Shown here: positions 20,650-32,072 of the stretch, piece after piece
Layout of the letters: each line of letters begins with the position of its first letter
Numbering within the stretch: position 1 is the stretch's first letter
NCBI GenBank assembly: GCA_033558025.1
Contig: JAUCEF010000014.1
Span: 434,001 to 498,000 of the forward strand
Direction of reading: 5' to 3'
Length of the DNA: 64,000 nt
Source: Phytophthora sp. 'mugwort'
Taxonomy: Eukaryota; Oomycota; Peronosporomycetes; Peronosporales; Peronosporaceae
Program-made: the position numbers and the translations under genes
The notes under the pieces: model-generated
Told to the model about the DNA's origin: nothing
Database searches by the model: none
What the model saw: only the letters and a program-made list of their open reading frames with translations

Positions 20650-23600
20650 AGCCCAGCAAGGATCGGGTCAAGGCAGGCGGCATCCAGCTGGAGCCGCTGC
20701 CAGAGGTGTCAGAGCTCCTGAACCTCGAAGTGTTGACGCTGCAGATTTCCTGGCCGACCTGAAGGCAGGAAAATCGCGGAGGCGGTACTCTTGAAGCAAG
20801 AGATCCTCCTCGGTTATGGACGATGGCGTCCTGGAGGCATTCTCCTCCCAGCGCGCTTCGCGCTTGGATTCTGAGACTCTCAAGAACCCGAAGGATCCAG
20901 TGTATCCTATAATGAAGGAGTTCGAGGACGTGGTGTCCAAGGATCCACAGTCTCAACTCCCACCGGATCGTGGGATCAGGCACGAGATTGATCTCGCGCC
21001 GGACACAAAGTACTGTGTCACCAGACAATGGCCACTGCCTCAAGAGCAGTGCAAGGTCGTTGATGCCTTCTTCGCCGCCAAGGCCAAGGCATGGTACGGG
21101 AATCGAAATCCCCGCACTCGACGCCAACCTTCTGCGTTCGGACGCCGAACGGAAAGTGGCGTCTGGTTCATGCTTTTAATAAGCTGAACAGCGCAACGGT
21201 GCCGGCCCAGACAACCATCCCGCAAAGGATGTGTTGTTAAACAACATGGCCGGGTGCGAGTTATACAGCGCCCTGGATCTGGTGGACGGATGCTACCAGA
21301 TCCTGATGCGCGAGAGCGACATCCCGCTCACCGCAGGGAGCACCCCGAGCGGTATGTTCCGGGAGTGGCTTGTGATGCCGTAGGGCCTGTCCAATGCCCC
21401 GGTGACGTTCAATCGCTTGGTCACGCAGTTGTTTAGACCACTGCGTGGGTACGCACAGTCGTGCTTCGACGACATCTTCATCCATAGCCGTGCCGATGGA
21501 GGCAAGACGGCTATGGAAGTGCATTTGGAGCACCTCCGTCGAGTTTTGGAGGTCAGCGAACAAGCTCTATGCCAACACCGACAAGTGCGTCTTCGCTGCG
21601 CAAGAGATCAAAGTTCTCGGCTGCTTCGTTAGCAACGTCGGCGTTCGAGCCGACCCGGAGAAGGTCAAGGCCAATTCGGCTTGGCCAACGCCAAGGTCCC
21701 AGAAGGACCTAAGGAAGTGGCTGGGCTTAGCCAACTACCTCCATAAGTACAGCAAAGTCCCTTTTCGGATCTTCTGGAGAAGGATACCGACTGGCACTGG
21801 GGGCGTGAGCACCAGGAAGCCTTTGACAATATTAATGCAAGCCTTCAGAAGGCGCCTGTCCTGGCACTGCCGGACGAGACGAAGCCCTTCAGCGTCGCAT
21901 CGATTATGCAATTGGAGTGCATTGCTGCAGCACGATGCTGCAGGACGTGAACGAGTGATCTCATTTCAGGCCAGGAAGCTTAATGCTGCCGAACGGAACT
22001 ACCCCGTTCATGATAAGGAGCTGCTTGCCATGAAGTACGCCCTTGTCAAGTTTCAGGTGCACCTCCGTAGCCCTTTGTGATCTACACAGATCATGCATCC
22101 TTACGGACGGCGACAAATTCGCCCCATCTGTCCCAAAGGATGGCGAGGTGGCTGTCCTTCTTCGCGAAATACAAGTTCCGCGTCGAGTACAAGCCTGGCA
22201 AGCTCAACGTACTTGCCGATGCGTTGTCACGCAGGCCAGACTATGAGCTGGCGCACATAAGCCGTGCCACGACCGATCTGTACGATCCAATACGCATGGC
22301 GTATCGGGGCGACGAAGCCCTGGCACCTTTGGTGCGTTTCCTGGCCGCTGACAAGGAAGCCAAGACCGAGTGGCTCACGCCACGTCAGAGAGCCTGACTC
22401 CATCGATACGAGTGGGCCGATGGCCTGCACTACTATCGAGTGGAGCCCCATGAACGCCCACGGGTAGTCGTTCCAAGCGACGAGGATCTCAAGTTTGACA
22501 TCCTACAGGATGCGCACAATACGCTGTCCAGCGGTCACTTGGGCCGCGAGAAGACCTTCCAATCGATCTATCAGTACTTTTGGTGGGCCCACATGTACAA
22601 GTGGGTCGCACAGTACGTGCCAAATGTCTTCACGTACTGTGCAGGTGAGACCCGCCGGGCACGCCTCGGCTCCTTTGCAGAGCGTGCCCATTCCAGCGGA
22701 CTGCTGGAAATCGATGAGTCTGGACTTCATCTTGGACTTCCAGCCGACGGCCACGGAAACACCGGCCTCTTGGTGTACGTGTGCCGTCTGAGCAAGATGG
22801 TGCGTCTTGCTCCGGTCAAAGACACAGTGACCGGGGAACAGGTTGCGAAGCTGTTCCTGGATGGCGTTTTCCGACATCATGGTCTTCCGGAGACAATTGT
22901 CTCGGATCGTGACCCGCGGTTTATCGCTGCGTTCTGGCGAACGCTGTTCCAACTACTTGGAACAAGGCTGCACATGTCCACTGCCGATCATCCTCAGACG
23001 GATGGGCAGACGGGGCGTGTCAACTGAGCGCTTTAGGACACTCTATGCATTATCTGCGCGGAGGCTCCTCGCACTTGGTCAAAACGCCTGCCCGTAGTTG
23101 AGTTTGCACTCAACAATGCGGTTCACGCATCGACCGGGTATACTCCGTTCTATCTGAATGGCTTGCGCCATCCACGGGTGCCACTTACTCTACGAGGCAG
23201 CACCCCATCTTCGGTTATAAATGGGGGGAGGCTCGGAACGACCCACCCGACGTTCTACGTGGGCCGTCTGAAACGGTACCATGATCCGCAAGTCTTACAG
23301 GCCCCGCTCTACAAAGAGAGGCTGCGAGTCTTCTCTCTGAATGCGCCCAGAGCCAGAAGCCCAGATCCCTTGCGGGGCCGCGGAAGGGGGTCCATAAGAA
23401 GGAACCCCGGCTGCATATCCGGTATGAGTCATAGTGATACGGCTGGGAGTACGCAGAAGGCGCTTCCGCCTGGGACACAGGCCGCAGCAGGTCCCGAACG
23501 AGAGACAACTCCCGTTGGACTCGGTTCATGAACGCCCAAAAGGCATCCAGACGTTGGCAGATCTCGTCCACGTCATTCGTACGATGGCCGACACGAACTT

Positions 23601-23784
23601 CAAGGGCCGACAAGTCATCGGCCAGACAATTCACGTCGTCACAAATCGGCCCACCAGCGCTACCGACCTGGGCAGCGGCAACCCCGCCATCACCAAGTCC
23701 AAGCGCAATCCCAAGCACAATCCCAAGCGCAAGGACTCGACGACGAAGGGCGGCTTCAACGACCCGAGGGGGAGCCGAAGGCGG
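20650..23784 (+). pseudogene. Element 1 pol relic (RT, RNase H, integrase)
   Basis: Fragments in family order. Start of RT: DRGIRHEIDLAPDTKYCVTRQWPLP near 20960. RT palm: LYSALDLVDGCYQI and SCFDDIFIH near 21250-21490. RNase H: FVIYTDHASLRT and LADALSRRPDYE near 22070-22250. Integrase: HLGREKTFQSIYQYFWW zinc region and TIVSDRDPRF near 22900. Lesions shared with element 2 include a TAG inside MP-stop-GLSNAP at 21379 and a frameshift near 21550. Specific to this copy are a TGA in the linker near 22396 and a roughly 295-bp deletion near 23230. Confidence 0.85.
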
Positions 23785-23986
23785 GGATGGGTACCACAAA
23801 TCTGGTACAAGGACCTCATAGCCACCTAATAGGATAACATCAAGGATACTTTATAGGTTACTTACAGTCAGTATGTAGAAGCATTAAGGAAACCACTGAT
23901 TAATATATTCAGTCTTATCTACCTAATTTAGTAACAGTCCCCTCAGTCCAGGGACTTGTGAGCTGCCGTTCACAGAGAGTTTGTAT
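23785..23986 (+). repeat. Element 1 3' LTR, left part
   Basis: Matches the 5' LTR from GGATGGGTACCAC onward. It joins pol directly at 23784-23785, so an internal deletion removed the LTR start. It breaks at GTTTGTAT, where the Helitron fragment begins. Confidence 0.75.
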
Positions 23987-24702
23987 ATAAATGCCGTGCT
24001 TCGCCCGGAAAGCTCTGGATATTTATGAAGAGAGGACATGGCCTATTTTGTTTGATTTTGGACTTGCGCTTATAATGGCTGATCTTCTTCATTAACCTGT
24101 AAGCGGTTGCTTTCTCGCAAGTCGTTCTCGCTTGGCATGAAGTACTTTAAGAATTGCTTTGTCGCAGAGACTTCAACAAAGTAAAGCTGCTCTAACGTTG
24201 TGACTCGAGTGACAGCCACATAAAACGACGAGCCTTGAGAGGTTCGACGTGTTGGATATCGGAGAGGCGCGAGGAGCATCTTGTCTACAGTGAGGCCTTG
24301 ATACTTCTCGGTTATGAGCGAATATGCAGGTACCTTAGGGACTTGCGAAATCTCGAGAGAGGACGATCATTTTTGCATCTTGATGCTGACACTCCTTCCT
24401 TTTTGCAGATCCGAACAACACCCGACGGTGATGAAGAAACGAACGGATAGGAGTCGTCCTCTTGGCCGACTGGTGATAACACTCGTGCAACATTCGCGTA
24501 TGGTCGCACGAATGTTGTTCTAGGTCGACTGGGTTAACATTCACCATTTTTGGATGGAGTGACAGTGTGTAAGGTGTTTTGTTGGTTTGTTTTGGAAACT
24601 ACGTATTGTGTAATTACATCGGTGCCCATTACTATGTGTTCATACGGGACCCTCGAACGTGTCTCGGTTCGCCCTAAAATTCTGGATATAAATATTCAGT
24701 GA
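23987..24702 (-). mobile_element. Helitron fragment inserted in the 3' LTR
   Basis: A 716-bp insertion that cleanly splits the LTR. Read on the minus strand, it begins TCACTGAATATT (TC start) and ends with a stem-loop CCGGGC-GAA-GCACGG followed by CATTTAT, as Helitron 3' ends do. Inside, at about 24545-24070, is the C-terminal part of a Pif1-family helicase: YQGLTVDKMLLAPLRY (motif V type) and SSFYVAVTRVTTLEQLYFV (motif VI type), with a frame change upstream. Rep and the helicase N-terminus are absent, so it is a non-autonomous fragment. Termini are uncertain by one or two bases. Confidence 0.7.
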
Positions 24703-24752
24703 ACTCTCAGCAAGTTACTTTCTGTGCGCAAGGTTTTGTGTGCCCCGTCACA
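24703..24752 (+). repeat. Element 1 3' LTR, right part
   Basis: ACTCTCAGCAAGTTACTTTC followed by TGTGCGCAAGGTTTTGTGTG and CCCCGTCACA continues the LTR where the left part stopped and ends with the LTR terminus. Confidence 0.7.
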
Positions 24753-25955
24753 AATCCAAGGAGGAAATCCAGAGAAACTCATTCTTCGTCGTCTTCCTCG
24801 TCTAATGCAGATGCAGCAATAAAATCATTGGGTTCAAAGGGAAGATGCTGCTTATCTGAGACTTTCGGCATGATGGATGCGGGTTGAATTAAAGTGGTGC
24901 GCACGCGCGAAACTGCCTACACACTGTCGACAGCTTTGTCCGTATTGCCTGAATTGCTGTCAGTTGCTGTGAAAATTTATTTTGTCAACTTTGTGCCCCC
25001 CTCCTAATCGAGACAAAATTGGCTCCCTTTAAAGCAACTTGGGTTTGAACACGTTTGAGCACCTTTGGCCACCTTCTACCATCCTAAACTTGCGCAAATG
25101 TTCTTTTGGGACGGATGTCACTGCATGCTTGACACCAAATCATAAGCTATATCGCGCAGCTGAACCCACATCGACCCTAAGAAGGTGAGATTTGACCATA
25201 TTTGGTCCTGCTTCTTAAGTCCGTGTTTTCCTTCCAGGGTGAGTCACACGGCCACAGATATTGTTTCAACTCGCCGAGCTCCTTCGGTTTCACCACCTCC
25301 CATCAAATAGGTTAGGGAAAGTTGCTTTAACGGGTGTGGGCAACATTATTCTGTAACATCCATCGAGGCACGTCAGTCTGCGCAAACGAAGTGGTCGAAT
25401 TACCATCATTCAGTCAATTACCACACACCAATCCGTTAGGCCATAGAGAAGTAGCCACGAAGGCGCTATGTGGCGACACTCATTATTAATAATAATGTTG
25501 CTTGGCAAAACGCGTGAGCCTTTCCTCAGGCGACGAAGCCTACAGCAGCGGTCAGAGTAGAGCAAATCCATCGTCGGTTCGTCGCTGTCTCCAAGTCAAC
25601 CCACCAACCGCATGGCAAAGTTGCGCTATCCTTCGCTGTGGTCGGTTACAGACGGCGGAGAAGGATAGCGGTACGACGATGAGGATAAATGATCGGTGGT
25701 GCCGTTCGAACGGCAACGATTACGCACGACACAACCGACGAGTGATTGGAGCTGAACAGACGCGAGTCAACAACAATTTAGAAATTTGGAAAGCTGAACC
25801 GTAAGTTACATCGTTTTTGACCGGCAACCCTTTATAAAAGCTGCTACATGTATTTCTGAAGCTCCGGTAAGATTACTGTTTTAACGGCTTGCAGTGCCGC
25901 AACCGATGCCCTGACTTTCATTAGAGAGCCTCACAACCCGACAGTGGCAAATCTC
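24753..25955. other. Intergenic region, no supported gene
   Basis: 1.2 kb without a coding pattern. The 100-codon frame at 25502-25804 has no recognisable domain. The region presumably carries the regulatory DNA of the ABC transporter. Confidence 0.5.
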
Positions 25956-25971
25956 GCTCATTTTGCAGTTC
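25956..25971 (+). promoter_or_regulatory. Oomycete initiator element of the ABC transporter
   Basis: GCTCATTTTGCAGTTC matches the consensus GCTCATTYYNCAWTTT at 14 of 16 positions and lies about 80 nt before the ATG at 26051. It is the best initiator match in the window. Confidence 0.65.
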
Positions 25972-26050
25972 GCCTTCGACAGGACACGAGGAGTTTCAGT
26001 TCCAGTTAGACGAGGAACATCTCACCTTAGCAGGTACAACCCCCTGAACT

Positions 26051-29000
26051 ATGGGGTCCACGGCTACGTATGTGGCAGCGGAGACCCCGAAGAACGCGGA
26101 TGAGATCAACCGACTGGACGTCGCATTCAACCGCGTCGAGAATCCGGAGCAGACTTCGTCCAAGGAGAAAGCAGTCAATGGCAACGTAGTTTCCATGAGC
26201 GAGCTCTTCTCCTACGCCGACGGTATCGACAAACTCCTCATGTTTCTAGGCACAGTCGGTGCTTTGACTGCAGGCGTCTCGCAACCCATCCAGATCGTGC
26301 TGTTCGGGGACGTTCTCAACACTTTTAACCCGGCGGACCCGGACGCAAACATCGAAAGCGGCATCAGAAGCGTCGCGCTCAACTTTGTGTTCGTCGGTAT
26401 CGCCGTCTTCATTGCAGGAAGTTTCCAAGTGGCATGTTGGACGATTACAGCGTCGAGGCAAGCGAAACGAATTCGAAGCGAGTATGTGAGTGCGATTATG
26501 ACCAAAGAGATCGGCTGGTTCGACGTCAATGAGCCCATGCAGTTGGGCTCGCGAGTCGCTGAAGCGACGGTGACTATCCAGGAAGGTATGGGACGTAAAG
26601 TCGGCGATGGACTCAACTTCTTCTCCATGGCAGTCTCAGGGATCGTCATCGGTCTCATCAAAGGCTGGGAGCTTGCCTTGATCTTGCTGGCATTCACACC
26701 GTTTATTGCCTTTACGGCCTTCTTGGCGATGAAAGTGCTGTCAACAGCTACTCAGGCAGGTCTTGAGTCTTATGGCAAGGCTGGCGCTGTGGCCCAAGAG
26801 GCTCTGAGTAACGTGCGCACAGTGCACATGTTCAACTCGATTACTCACTTCATCACCAAGTACGAAAGTGCGTTGGGCATGTCGACAACGGCAGGCATCA
26901 AGAAAGGTCTCGCTGTTGGGTGGGGGACGGGGCTGATGTTTGGCACAGTGTTCTGCACTTATGCAGGCGGCATGTACTTTGGCGCGCTTATGGTGGCTAA
27001 TGACAATCTGGATGGCAATCGCTGCACGGACGGATGCTATGATGGCGGTCGAGTACTCACCGTCTTTTTCTCTGTTATTATGGGCGCTATGGCTCTCGGA
27101 CAGGCAGCACCAAGCGTGGAGGCGATCACGTCGGCACGTGCGGCAGCTTTTCCTGTTTTCCAGACTATTAAACGCCCGTCATTGATCAATCCGTTGAGTG
27201 AAGAGGGCAAAAAGCTGGACAAGGTCATGGGTCGCATTCAGATTGATAATGTTTCATTTGCCTATCCATCGCGTCCAGAGGTGCAGGTATGCAGCAACTA
27301 CTCGCTGACGATTGAACCTGGTGAGACGGTGGCTCTTGTTGGTCCAAGTGGCAGTGGTAAAAGTACAATGGTGTCGCTCCTTGAACGTTTCTACGACCCT
27401 CTCAGCGGATCCGTTAGTATTGATGGAGTGGACGTACGTACGCTGAATGTAAAGTGGCTGCGTTCCCAGGTTGGTCTGGTGGGGCAAGAGCCTTCACTCT
27501 TTGCCACGTCCATAATGGAGAACATTCGCTACGGTTGCCCTTCAGCGACGGATCAAGAGGTGGTTGAAGCCTCCAAGATGGCCAACGCGTACGATTTCAT
27601 TAAAGAATTCCCTCAAGGTTTCCAGACTGAAGTGGGCGAGCGTGGCGCTCAGTTATCGGGCGGCCAGAAGCAGCGAATTGCCATTGCTCGTGCCATTATT
27701 AAGAACCCACCAATTCTCCTTCTTGACGAAGCTACCAGTGCTCTGGACACAGAGAGTGAGCGGATCGTACAAGCGTCTCTCGACCAACTGCTCGCCAATT
27801 CGCACCGAACTACAATTATTGTTGCCCACCGTTTGTCCACTATCCGTAATGCAAGTCGCATTGCAGTCCACAGCGGTGGTTCCATCGTCGAAATTGGCTC
27901 ACACGAAGAACTGATGAAGCTTGAGAATGGTCACTACCGTCTCTTGGTAGAAGCTCAGAACCGTGTGGCATCAGAGGACGAGAAAGTCGAAAGTAACGAA
28001 GAAGTCATGACTATGGTAGATACTAATTCTCTTGACGACCACATTGTGCGTTCAGGTAGGATTTCGAGACGGTCCAACAGTCGGCACAGTGCATCAGAGA
28101 AAGAAGCGGCTCTTGCAAAGGATGACAAGGAATTAGGCGACGTTGACCTTCCTCCTGTCTCGATGGCACGCGTCTGGAGAATGTCTCTACCAGAGTGGAA
28201 GTTCATGGTCATGGGCTCTCTTGGTGCCATTGTGAATGCAGCAGTGTTCCCAGTATGGGGTGTGCTTCTCGTGAAAGTTACCGTGCTCTTCTTCCATCTT
28301 GACTACACAAAGAATGAAATGATGGATCACGCGCGCTGGTGGGCTCTTGGATTTGTGGGTCTCGGTATCTCGTTTGCCGTGTCCATCACAATGCAGCATT
28401 ATGGCTTTGCTGTGGTCGCACAGAACCTTGTCACTCGTGTACGGTTGGCCACATTTAGCGCCATGTTGCACCAAGAAATTGGTTGGTTCGACTTGGACGA
28501 GAACGCTTCGGGAGCGTTGGTGTCTCGATTGGCCACGGATTCAGCGATCCTGCAGGCAATGACCTCGGAAACACTCAACAGAGGATTGGTAAACATTACC
28601 ACGCTCGTCATCGCTTTCGCCATTGCGTTCTTCTATAGTTGGCAAATGACGCTCATTTTACTGGCGGCTTTCCCTGTGCTGGTTGCGTCCTCGTTTATTC
28701 AGGCTCAGCAAATGTCGGGTACATCCGGCAACAAGACGAATAACGACGCTGATACGGCCGCGGGGTCTTTGCTTTCCGAGTCTATTGGGTCGATCCGGAC
28801 GGTTGCTTCATTTAGCATGGAGACGGCTCTGAATACGCAATACGTAGGATATCTGGATATCTCGAAGGCGGCTGACGTGAAAATCGGCATTGTAGGCGGC
28901 ATGGCGTTTGGAATCTCACAGGGAGCGATGTTTTTGGTCATGGCATTTCTCTTCTACATCAGCGGACGCTGGATTTCGCGTGGCATTATCACTTTCGAGC

Positions 29001-29923
29001 AGTTCTTCATGGTGCTTATGGTCATTATGCTTAGTACCTTCGCCATGGGCATGGCTGCGCAAGGCGCTTCGGATGGAGCCAGGGCCAAACGTTCAGCTCA
29101 GCGTGTGTTCAAGGTCATCGACCGGAAACCTGTCATTGATGCCACTTCCGGTACAGGGCGTACACTGGACCATGTCGACGGTGACATTGAGTTCCGCAGC
29201 CTGGAATTCACGTACCCTGCTCGCCCCGATGCCAAGATCTATAGAAACTACAACCTCAAGATTGCTCGTGGTCAGACCGTGGCGCTAGTAGGCGCCAGCG
29301 GCAGTGGAAAGAGTACGGCGATCTCACTGCTAGAACGCTTCTACGACCCCGCTGCTGGAGTGGTGACGCTAGACGGCAACAATCTGAAGGAACTGAATCT
29401 ACAATGGCTGCGTGAACATGTCTCTCTTGTGAGTCAGGAGCCAGTGCTGTTTGCAGGCACTATCGCGGAGAATATTGCGCTCGGAAAGCCCGGATCGACT
29501 CGTGAGGAGATCATCGAGGCCGCTAAGAAGGCGAATGCGTTTGACTTTATTAGCAATTTCCCGAATGGCTTCGATACGGACGTTGGTGATCGCGGGGCAC
29601 AAGTTTCTGGAGGTCAAAAGCAGCGTATCGCCATTGCCCGTGCCATCCTGCGTGATCCGGCGGTGCTGCTATTGGACGAGGCGACCAGCGCTCTGGACAA
29701 CGAGAGCGAGCGCGTGGTGCAGGCTTCGCTCGACCGATTGCTCACGCTCAAGCGGCGCACGACCATTATTGTGGCGCATCGACTGTCCACTATCCGCAAC
29801 GCGAACCTCATCGCTGTGACGCATGATGGCGCCATCGTGGAGCAAGGCACACACGACCAGCTCATGCAGCTGCCCAACGGCATTTACAAGGTCCTCGTGG
29901 CGCGCCAGATGAGCGCGCACTAG
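26051..29923 (+). CDS. ABCB (P-glycoprotein/MDR-type) full transporter
   Basis: A 1290-aa single-exon ABC exporter with the TMD-NBD-TMD-NBD layout of ABCB1. TMD1 is roughly residues 60-350. NBD1 has Walker A GPSGSGKST near 431, signature LSGGQKQR near 535, then LLLDEATSALD. A charged linker with SGRISRRSNSRHS, a possible phosphorylation site, lies near 665. TMD2 is roughly 705-1000. NBD2 has Walker A GASGSGKST near 1081, signature VSGGQKQR near 1183 and LLLDEATSALD. Both catalytic sites look complete, unlike many heterodimeric ABCBs. Expected role: ATP-driven export of amphipathic compounds at the plasma membrane. Substrates are unknown. Single nucleotide-binding folds are intact and no frameshift is seen. 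Confidence 0.95.
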   Translation: MGSTATYVAAETPKNADEINRLDVAFNRVENPEQTSSKEKAVNGNVVSMSELFSYADGIDKLLMFLGTVGALTAGVSQPIQIVLFGDVLNTFNPADPDANIESGIRSVALNFVFVGIAVFIAGSFQVACWTITASRQAKRIRSEYVSAIMTKEIGWFDVNEPMQLGSRVAEATVTIQEGMGRKVGDGLNFFSMAVSGIVIGLIKGWELALILLAFTPFIAFTAFLAMKVLSTATQAGLESYGKAGAVAQEALSNVRTVHMFNSITHFITKYESALGMSTTAGIKKGLAVGWGTGLMFGTVFCTYAGGMYFGALMVANDNLDGNRCTDGCYDGGRVLTVFFSVIMGAMALGQAAPSVEAITSARAAAFPVFQTIKRPSLINPLSEEGKKLDKVMGRIQIDNVSFAYPSRPEVQVCSNYSLTIEPGETVALVGPSGSGKSTMVSLLERFYDPLSGSVSIDGVDVRTLNVKWLRSQVGLVGQEPSLFATSIMENIRYGCPSATDQEVVEASKMANAYDFIKEFPQGFQTEVGERGAQLSGGQKQRIAIARAIIKNPPILLLDEATSALDTESERIVQASLDQLLANSHRTTIIVAHRLSTIRNASRIAVHSGGSIVEIGSHEELMKLENGHYRLLVEAQNRVASEDEKVESNEEVMTMVDTNSLDDHIVRSGRISRRSNSRHSASEKEAALAKDDKELGDVDLPPVSMARVWRMSLPEWKFMVMGSLGAIVNAAVFPVWGVLLVKVTVLFFHLDYTKNEMMDHARWWALGFVGLGISFAVSITMQHYGFAVVAQNLVTRVRLATFSAMLHQEIGWFDLDENASGALVSRLATDSAILQAMTSETLNRGLVNITTLVIAFAIAFFYSWQMTLILLAAFPVLVASSFIQAQQMSGTSGNKTNNDADTAAGSLLSESIGSIRTVASFSMETALNTQYVGYLDISKAADVKIGIVGGMAFGISQGAMFLVMAFLFYISGRWISRGIITFEQFFMVLMVIMLSTFAMGMAAQGASDGARAKRSAQRVFKVIDRKPVIDATSGTGRTLDHVDGDIEFRSLEFTYPARPDAKIYRNYNLKIARGQTVALVGASGSGKSTAISLLERFYDPAAGVVTLDGNNLKELNLQWLREHVSLVSQEPVLFAGTIAENIALGKPGSTREEIIEAAKKANAFDFISNFPNGFDTDVGDRGAQVSGGQKQRIAIARAILRDPAVLLLDEATSALDNESERVVQASLDRLLTLKRRTTIIVAHRLSTIRNANLIAVTHDGAIVEQGTHDQLMQLPNGIYKVLVARQMSAH

Positions 29924-31067
29924 CCCTAGGAATCCCGTTAATCAAGATACTCACCGCGTAAATTAAAGAAACTGGAATCCAATGCGATACACTTAGATAC
30001 ACTATCCATGCGAGTGTGTGCAGCCATACTCAAAGCAAACATGCATACATGTAGTCTGATGCTGCCACTAACCGCGATGATATTGCTGAAGCACTTCGCT
30101 GCGGTCGTAATCGCTTCTTCGCTTCCAACCAATCGAAACTGTAAAACTGTTCTATAAAATGTGAGGGCTTGAAACAATTGCCTCCTTGTTGGTCATTTCG
30201 CTTTCCATGAATGCGAAAAGTTCATCACACAAGAAAGATCCACGTCAGGATCCATCGGTACAGCAGCCAGAACATTCCTGCTATCGCTCTCAACGTCTTG
30301 TCCGACCTCGATGTCGATCCCCGTCGGAACCACCACCAGCACGTGGATTTTGTTTTTTGGTCAGTGGGTGGCTGCGGCATTTTATTCTTGTCAAAGAGCT
30401 AATGCAAAGTCTCCGTCGCCCTCATCTTCTCGCCATCGACCACCGTTTGAATGTCTTAATGTGTCTTTCCTTTTTCCAACTCCAACGCATCAGGATCGTC
30501 GTCCGATAGCCATACGTCGCCCTTCTTCGATAGCCATACGTCGCCCTTCTTCGTCAGGAAGAGCTGCAGGTCACTCGCTTTGCCGTTGTATTTGAGTTGC
30601 TCTGCAATCGCTTGCTGTAAATGCCACTAATTTTTCCGTGTCGATGTCAACGATGTTCACGCTCCCATCTCTGACGTCAAACAAGACTTATTATAGCACT
30701 ATCTTCCTCGAGGCGCGAATTCTGGATGAGAAAGAAGGGAGGGAGAGAATTTCCAGACGTACAGGTATTTAACACATTGACTTCCTACCTGTAAAAGCTG
30801 CCACATGGTTTTTTTTGAATGAAACCGCTTTTGGGTGCATCCAATGTCGAGGTGTGGAGGACTCCCTCCACCCAGAAGTAGTGTCGTTGCATTCAGCAGA
30901 TGGTGTTGACTAAACACCACCTGTTGAACACTGCAACTGTCAAGTTGAGGTGTAATGTGCCTTAGTACTGGCCCAGTACAGTATATACCACTGATGTTGC
31001 ACACACCCCACGCGCACAAGCTGCGGCATTACCCAATTTGCCTTCGCACCGCCAAATAGCAACGATC
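29924..31067. other. Intergenic region with a 24-bp tandem duplication
   Basis: 1.1 kb without a supported gene. At 30504-30551 the 24-mer CGATAGCCATACGTCGCCCT+TCTT is present twice in tandem. The right end holds the promoter of hydrolase 3; no initiator match is evident. Confidence 0.5.
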
Positions 31068-32072
31068 ATGACCTCGACGTCGCCGCACTTTTGGGACGAG
31101 TATGAGCACAACTACGCGTCCGTTAGCAACGATATCACTCTCCACTACATTGATGTCGGGCCTCGAGACGCCACCCCCGTCATGCTCGTGCACGGGTGGC
31201 CCGACCTCTGGTTCGGTTGGCGATACCAGATCCAAGCGCTCTCCAAGACATACCGAGTGATCGCGCCAGACCTGCGTGGATTCGGTCGCAGTTCGGCTCC
31301 GCACACCGTCGAAGGCTACGGCACGAAGAAGGTGACGGGTGACCTCGCCGGACTGCTGGACTTCCTGAACATCCCTCGCGCGGTGTTTGTCGGTCACGAT
31401 TGGGGTGGCGCTGTGATCTGGCGCATGTGCATGTTCCACCCGGAGCGCGTTATCGCCGCGTGCGGCATCTGCACGCCATACTTCCCCCAGGGCAAAGCCT
31501 GCGTGGGCTACGACACTCTCATTCGTGCCATCCCGCAGTTCTCCTACATGAAGCTGCTCGAAGACTCGGAACGAGCGGCAAATCTGCTGGACAAGAATCC
31601 GCGTCGTATTTTCACAGCTACATATCGCAAGAACGACGAGTTCGCGGATGACTTTGAGTTCTTGAAGATGCTGGAGAATGTCAATGACAGCACGGACCCC
31701 ATGTACACGCAGCGTTCCGAATTGATGTCGGAAGCTGAGCTGGACTATTACGCTGCGGAATACTCGCGTTCTGGTTTCTTTGGATCGTGCACCTATTACT
31801 CGCAACGCCAGCGAGACTTTGAGGATGAGAAAGACCTTCCCCGTATGATTAAGCACAAGGCGCTTTATGTTGGTGCTGTGGACGACCCGATCCTCAAGCC
31901 CGAGCTGGCTGCAGGTATGCCCCTGGTAATGCCCAATCTCAAGCTGGAGCTGGTGCACGGCGCCGGTCACTGGCTGTTGTGGGAGAAGAAGGACGAGGTG
32001 ATCGGCATACTGCAGCGTTGGCTCGAGGAGCTGGATTTGGCCAAGACGGTCTCAATTGCGGCAGCTCTATAG
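31068..32072 (+). CDS. Epoxide-hydrolase-like alpha/beta hydrolase 3 (intronless)
   Basis: A 334-aa single-exon paralogue of the two hydrolases at 16.6-19.1 kb. I choose the ATG at 31068 (MTSTSPHFWDEYEHNY) because it gives the same short lead as paralogue 2; an in-frame ATG at 31038 would add 10 residues. HGWPD, DLRGFGRSS, GHDWGGAV, DDPILKPE and GAGHWLLWEKK supply the oxyanion hole, nucleophile Asp, acid and His. It is separated from its relatives by element 1 and the ABC transporter, all inserted or retained between. Cytosolic location is inferred from lack of a signal peptide. Confidence 0.88.
   Translation: MTSTSPHFWDEYEHNYASVSNDITLHYIDVGPRDATPVMLVHGWPDLWFGWRYQIQALSKTYRVIAPDLRGFGRSSAPHTVEGYGTKKVTGDLAGLLDFLNIPRAVFVGHDWGGAVIWRMCMFHPERVIAACGICTPYFPQGKACVGYDTLIRAIPQFSYMKLLEDSERAANLLDKNPRRIFTATYRKNDEFADDFEFLKMLENVNDSTDPMYTQRSELMSEAELDYYAAEYSRSGFFGSCTYYSQRQRDFEDEKDLPRMIKHKALYVGAVDDPILKPELAAGMPLVMPNLKLELVHGAGHWLLWEKKDEVIGILQRWLEELDLAKTVSIAAAL

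Larger units (their letters stand above)
19368..24752 (+). mobile_element. Decayed Ty3/gypsy LTR retrotransposon (element 1)
   Basis: An LTR element on the plus strand. The 5' LTR starts TGTAACGGGG (19368). The 3' LTR ends CCCCGTCACA (24752) and is interrupted by a Helitron fragment. Flanking pentamers AATGC and AATCC match at 4 of 5 positions and may be an aged target-site duplication. Gag and protease are missing and replaced by a segment with a Ulp1 fragment. Pol is present from 20650 to about 23784 with stops and frameshifts. The chromodomain, the 3' internal region and the first 75 bp of the 3' LTR are deleted. Pol is nearly identical to that of element 2. Confidence 0.8.

Noticed and set aside
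25502..25804. 100-codon ORF before the ABC transporter as a possible effector
   Set aside because: No signal peptide and no RXLR or LFLAK motif.
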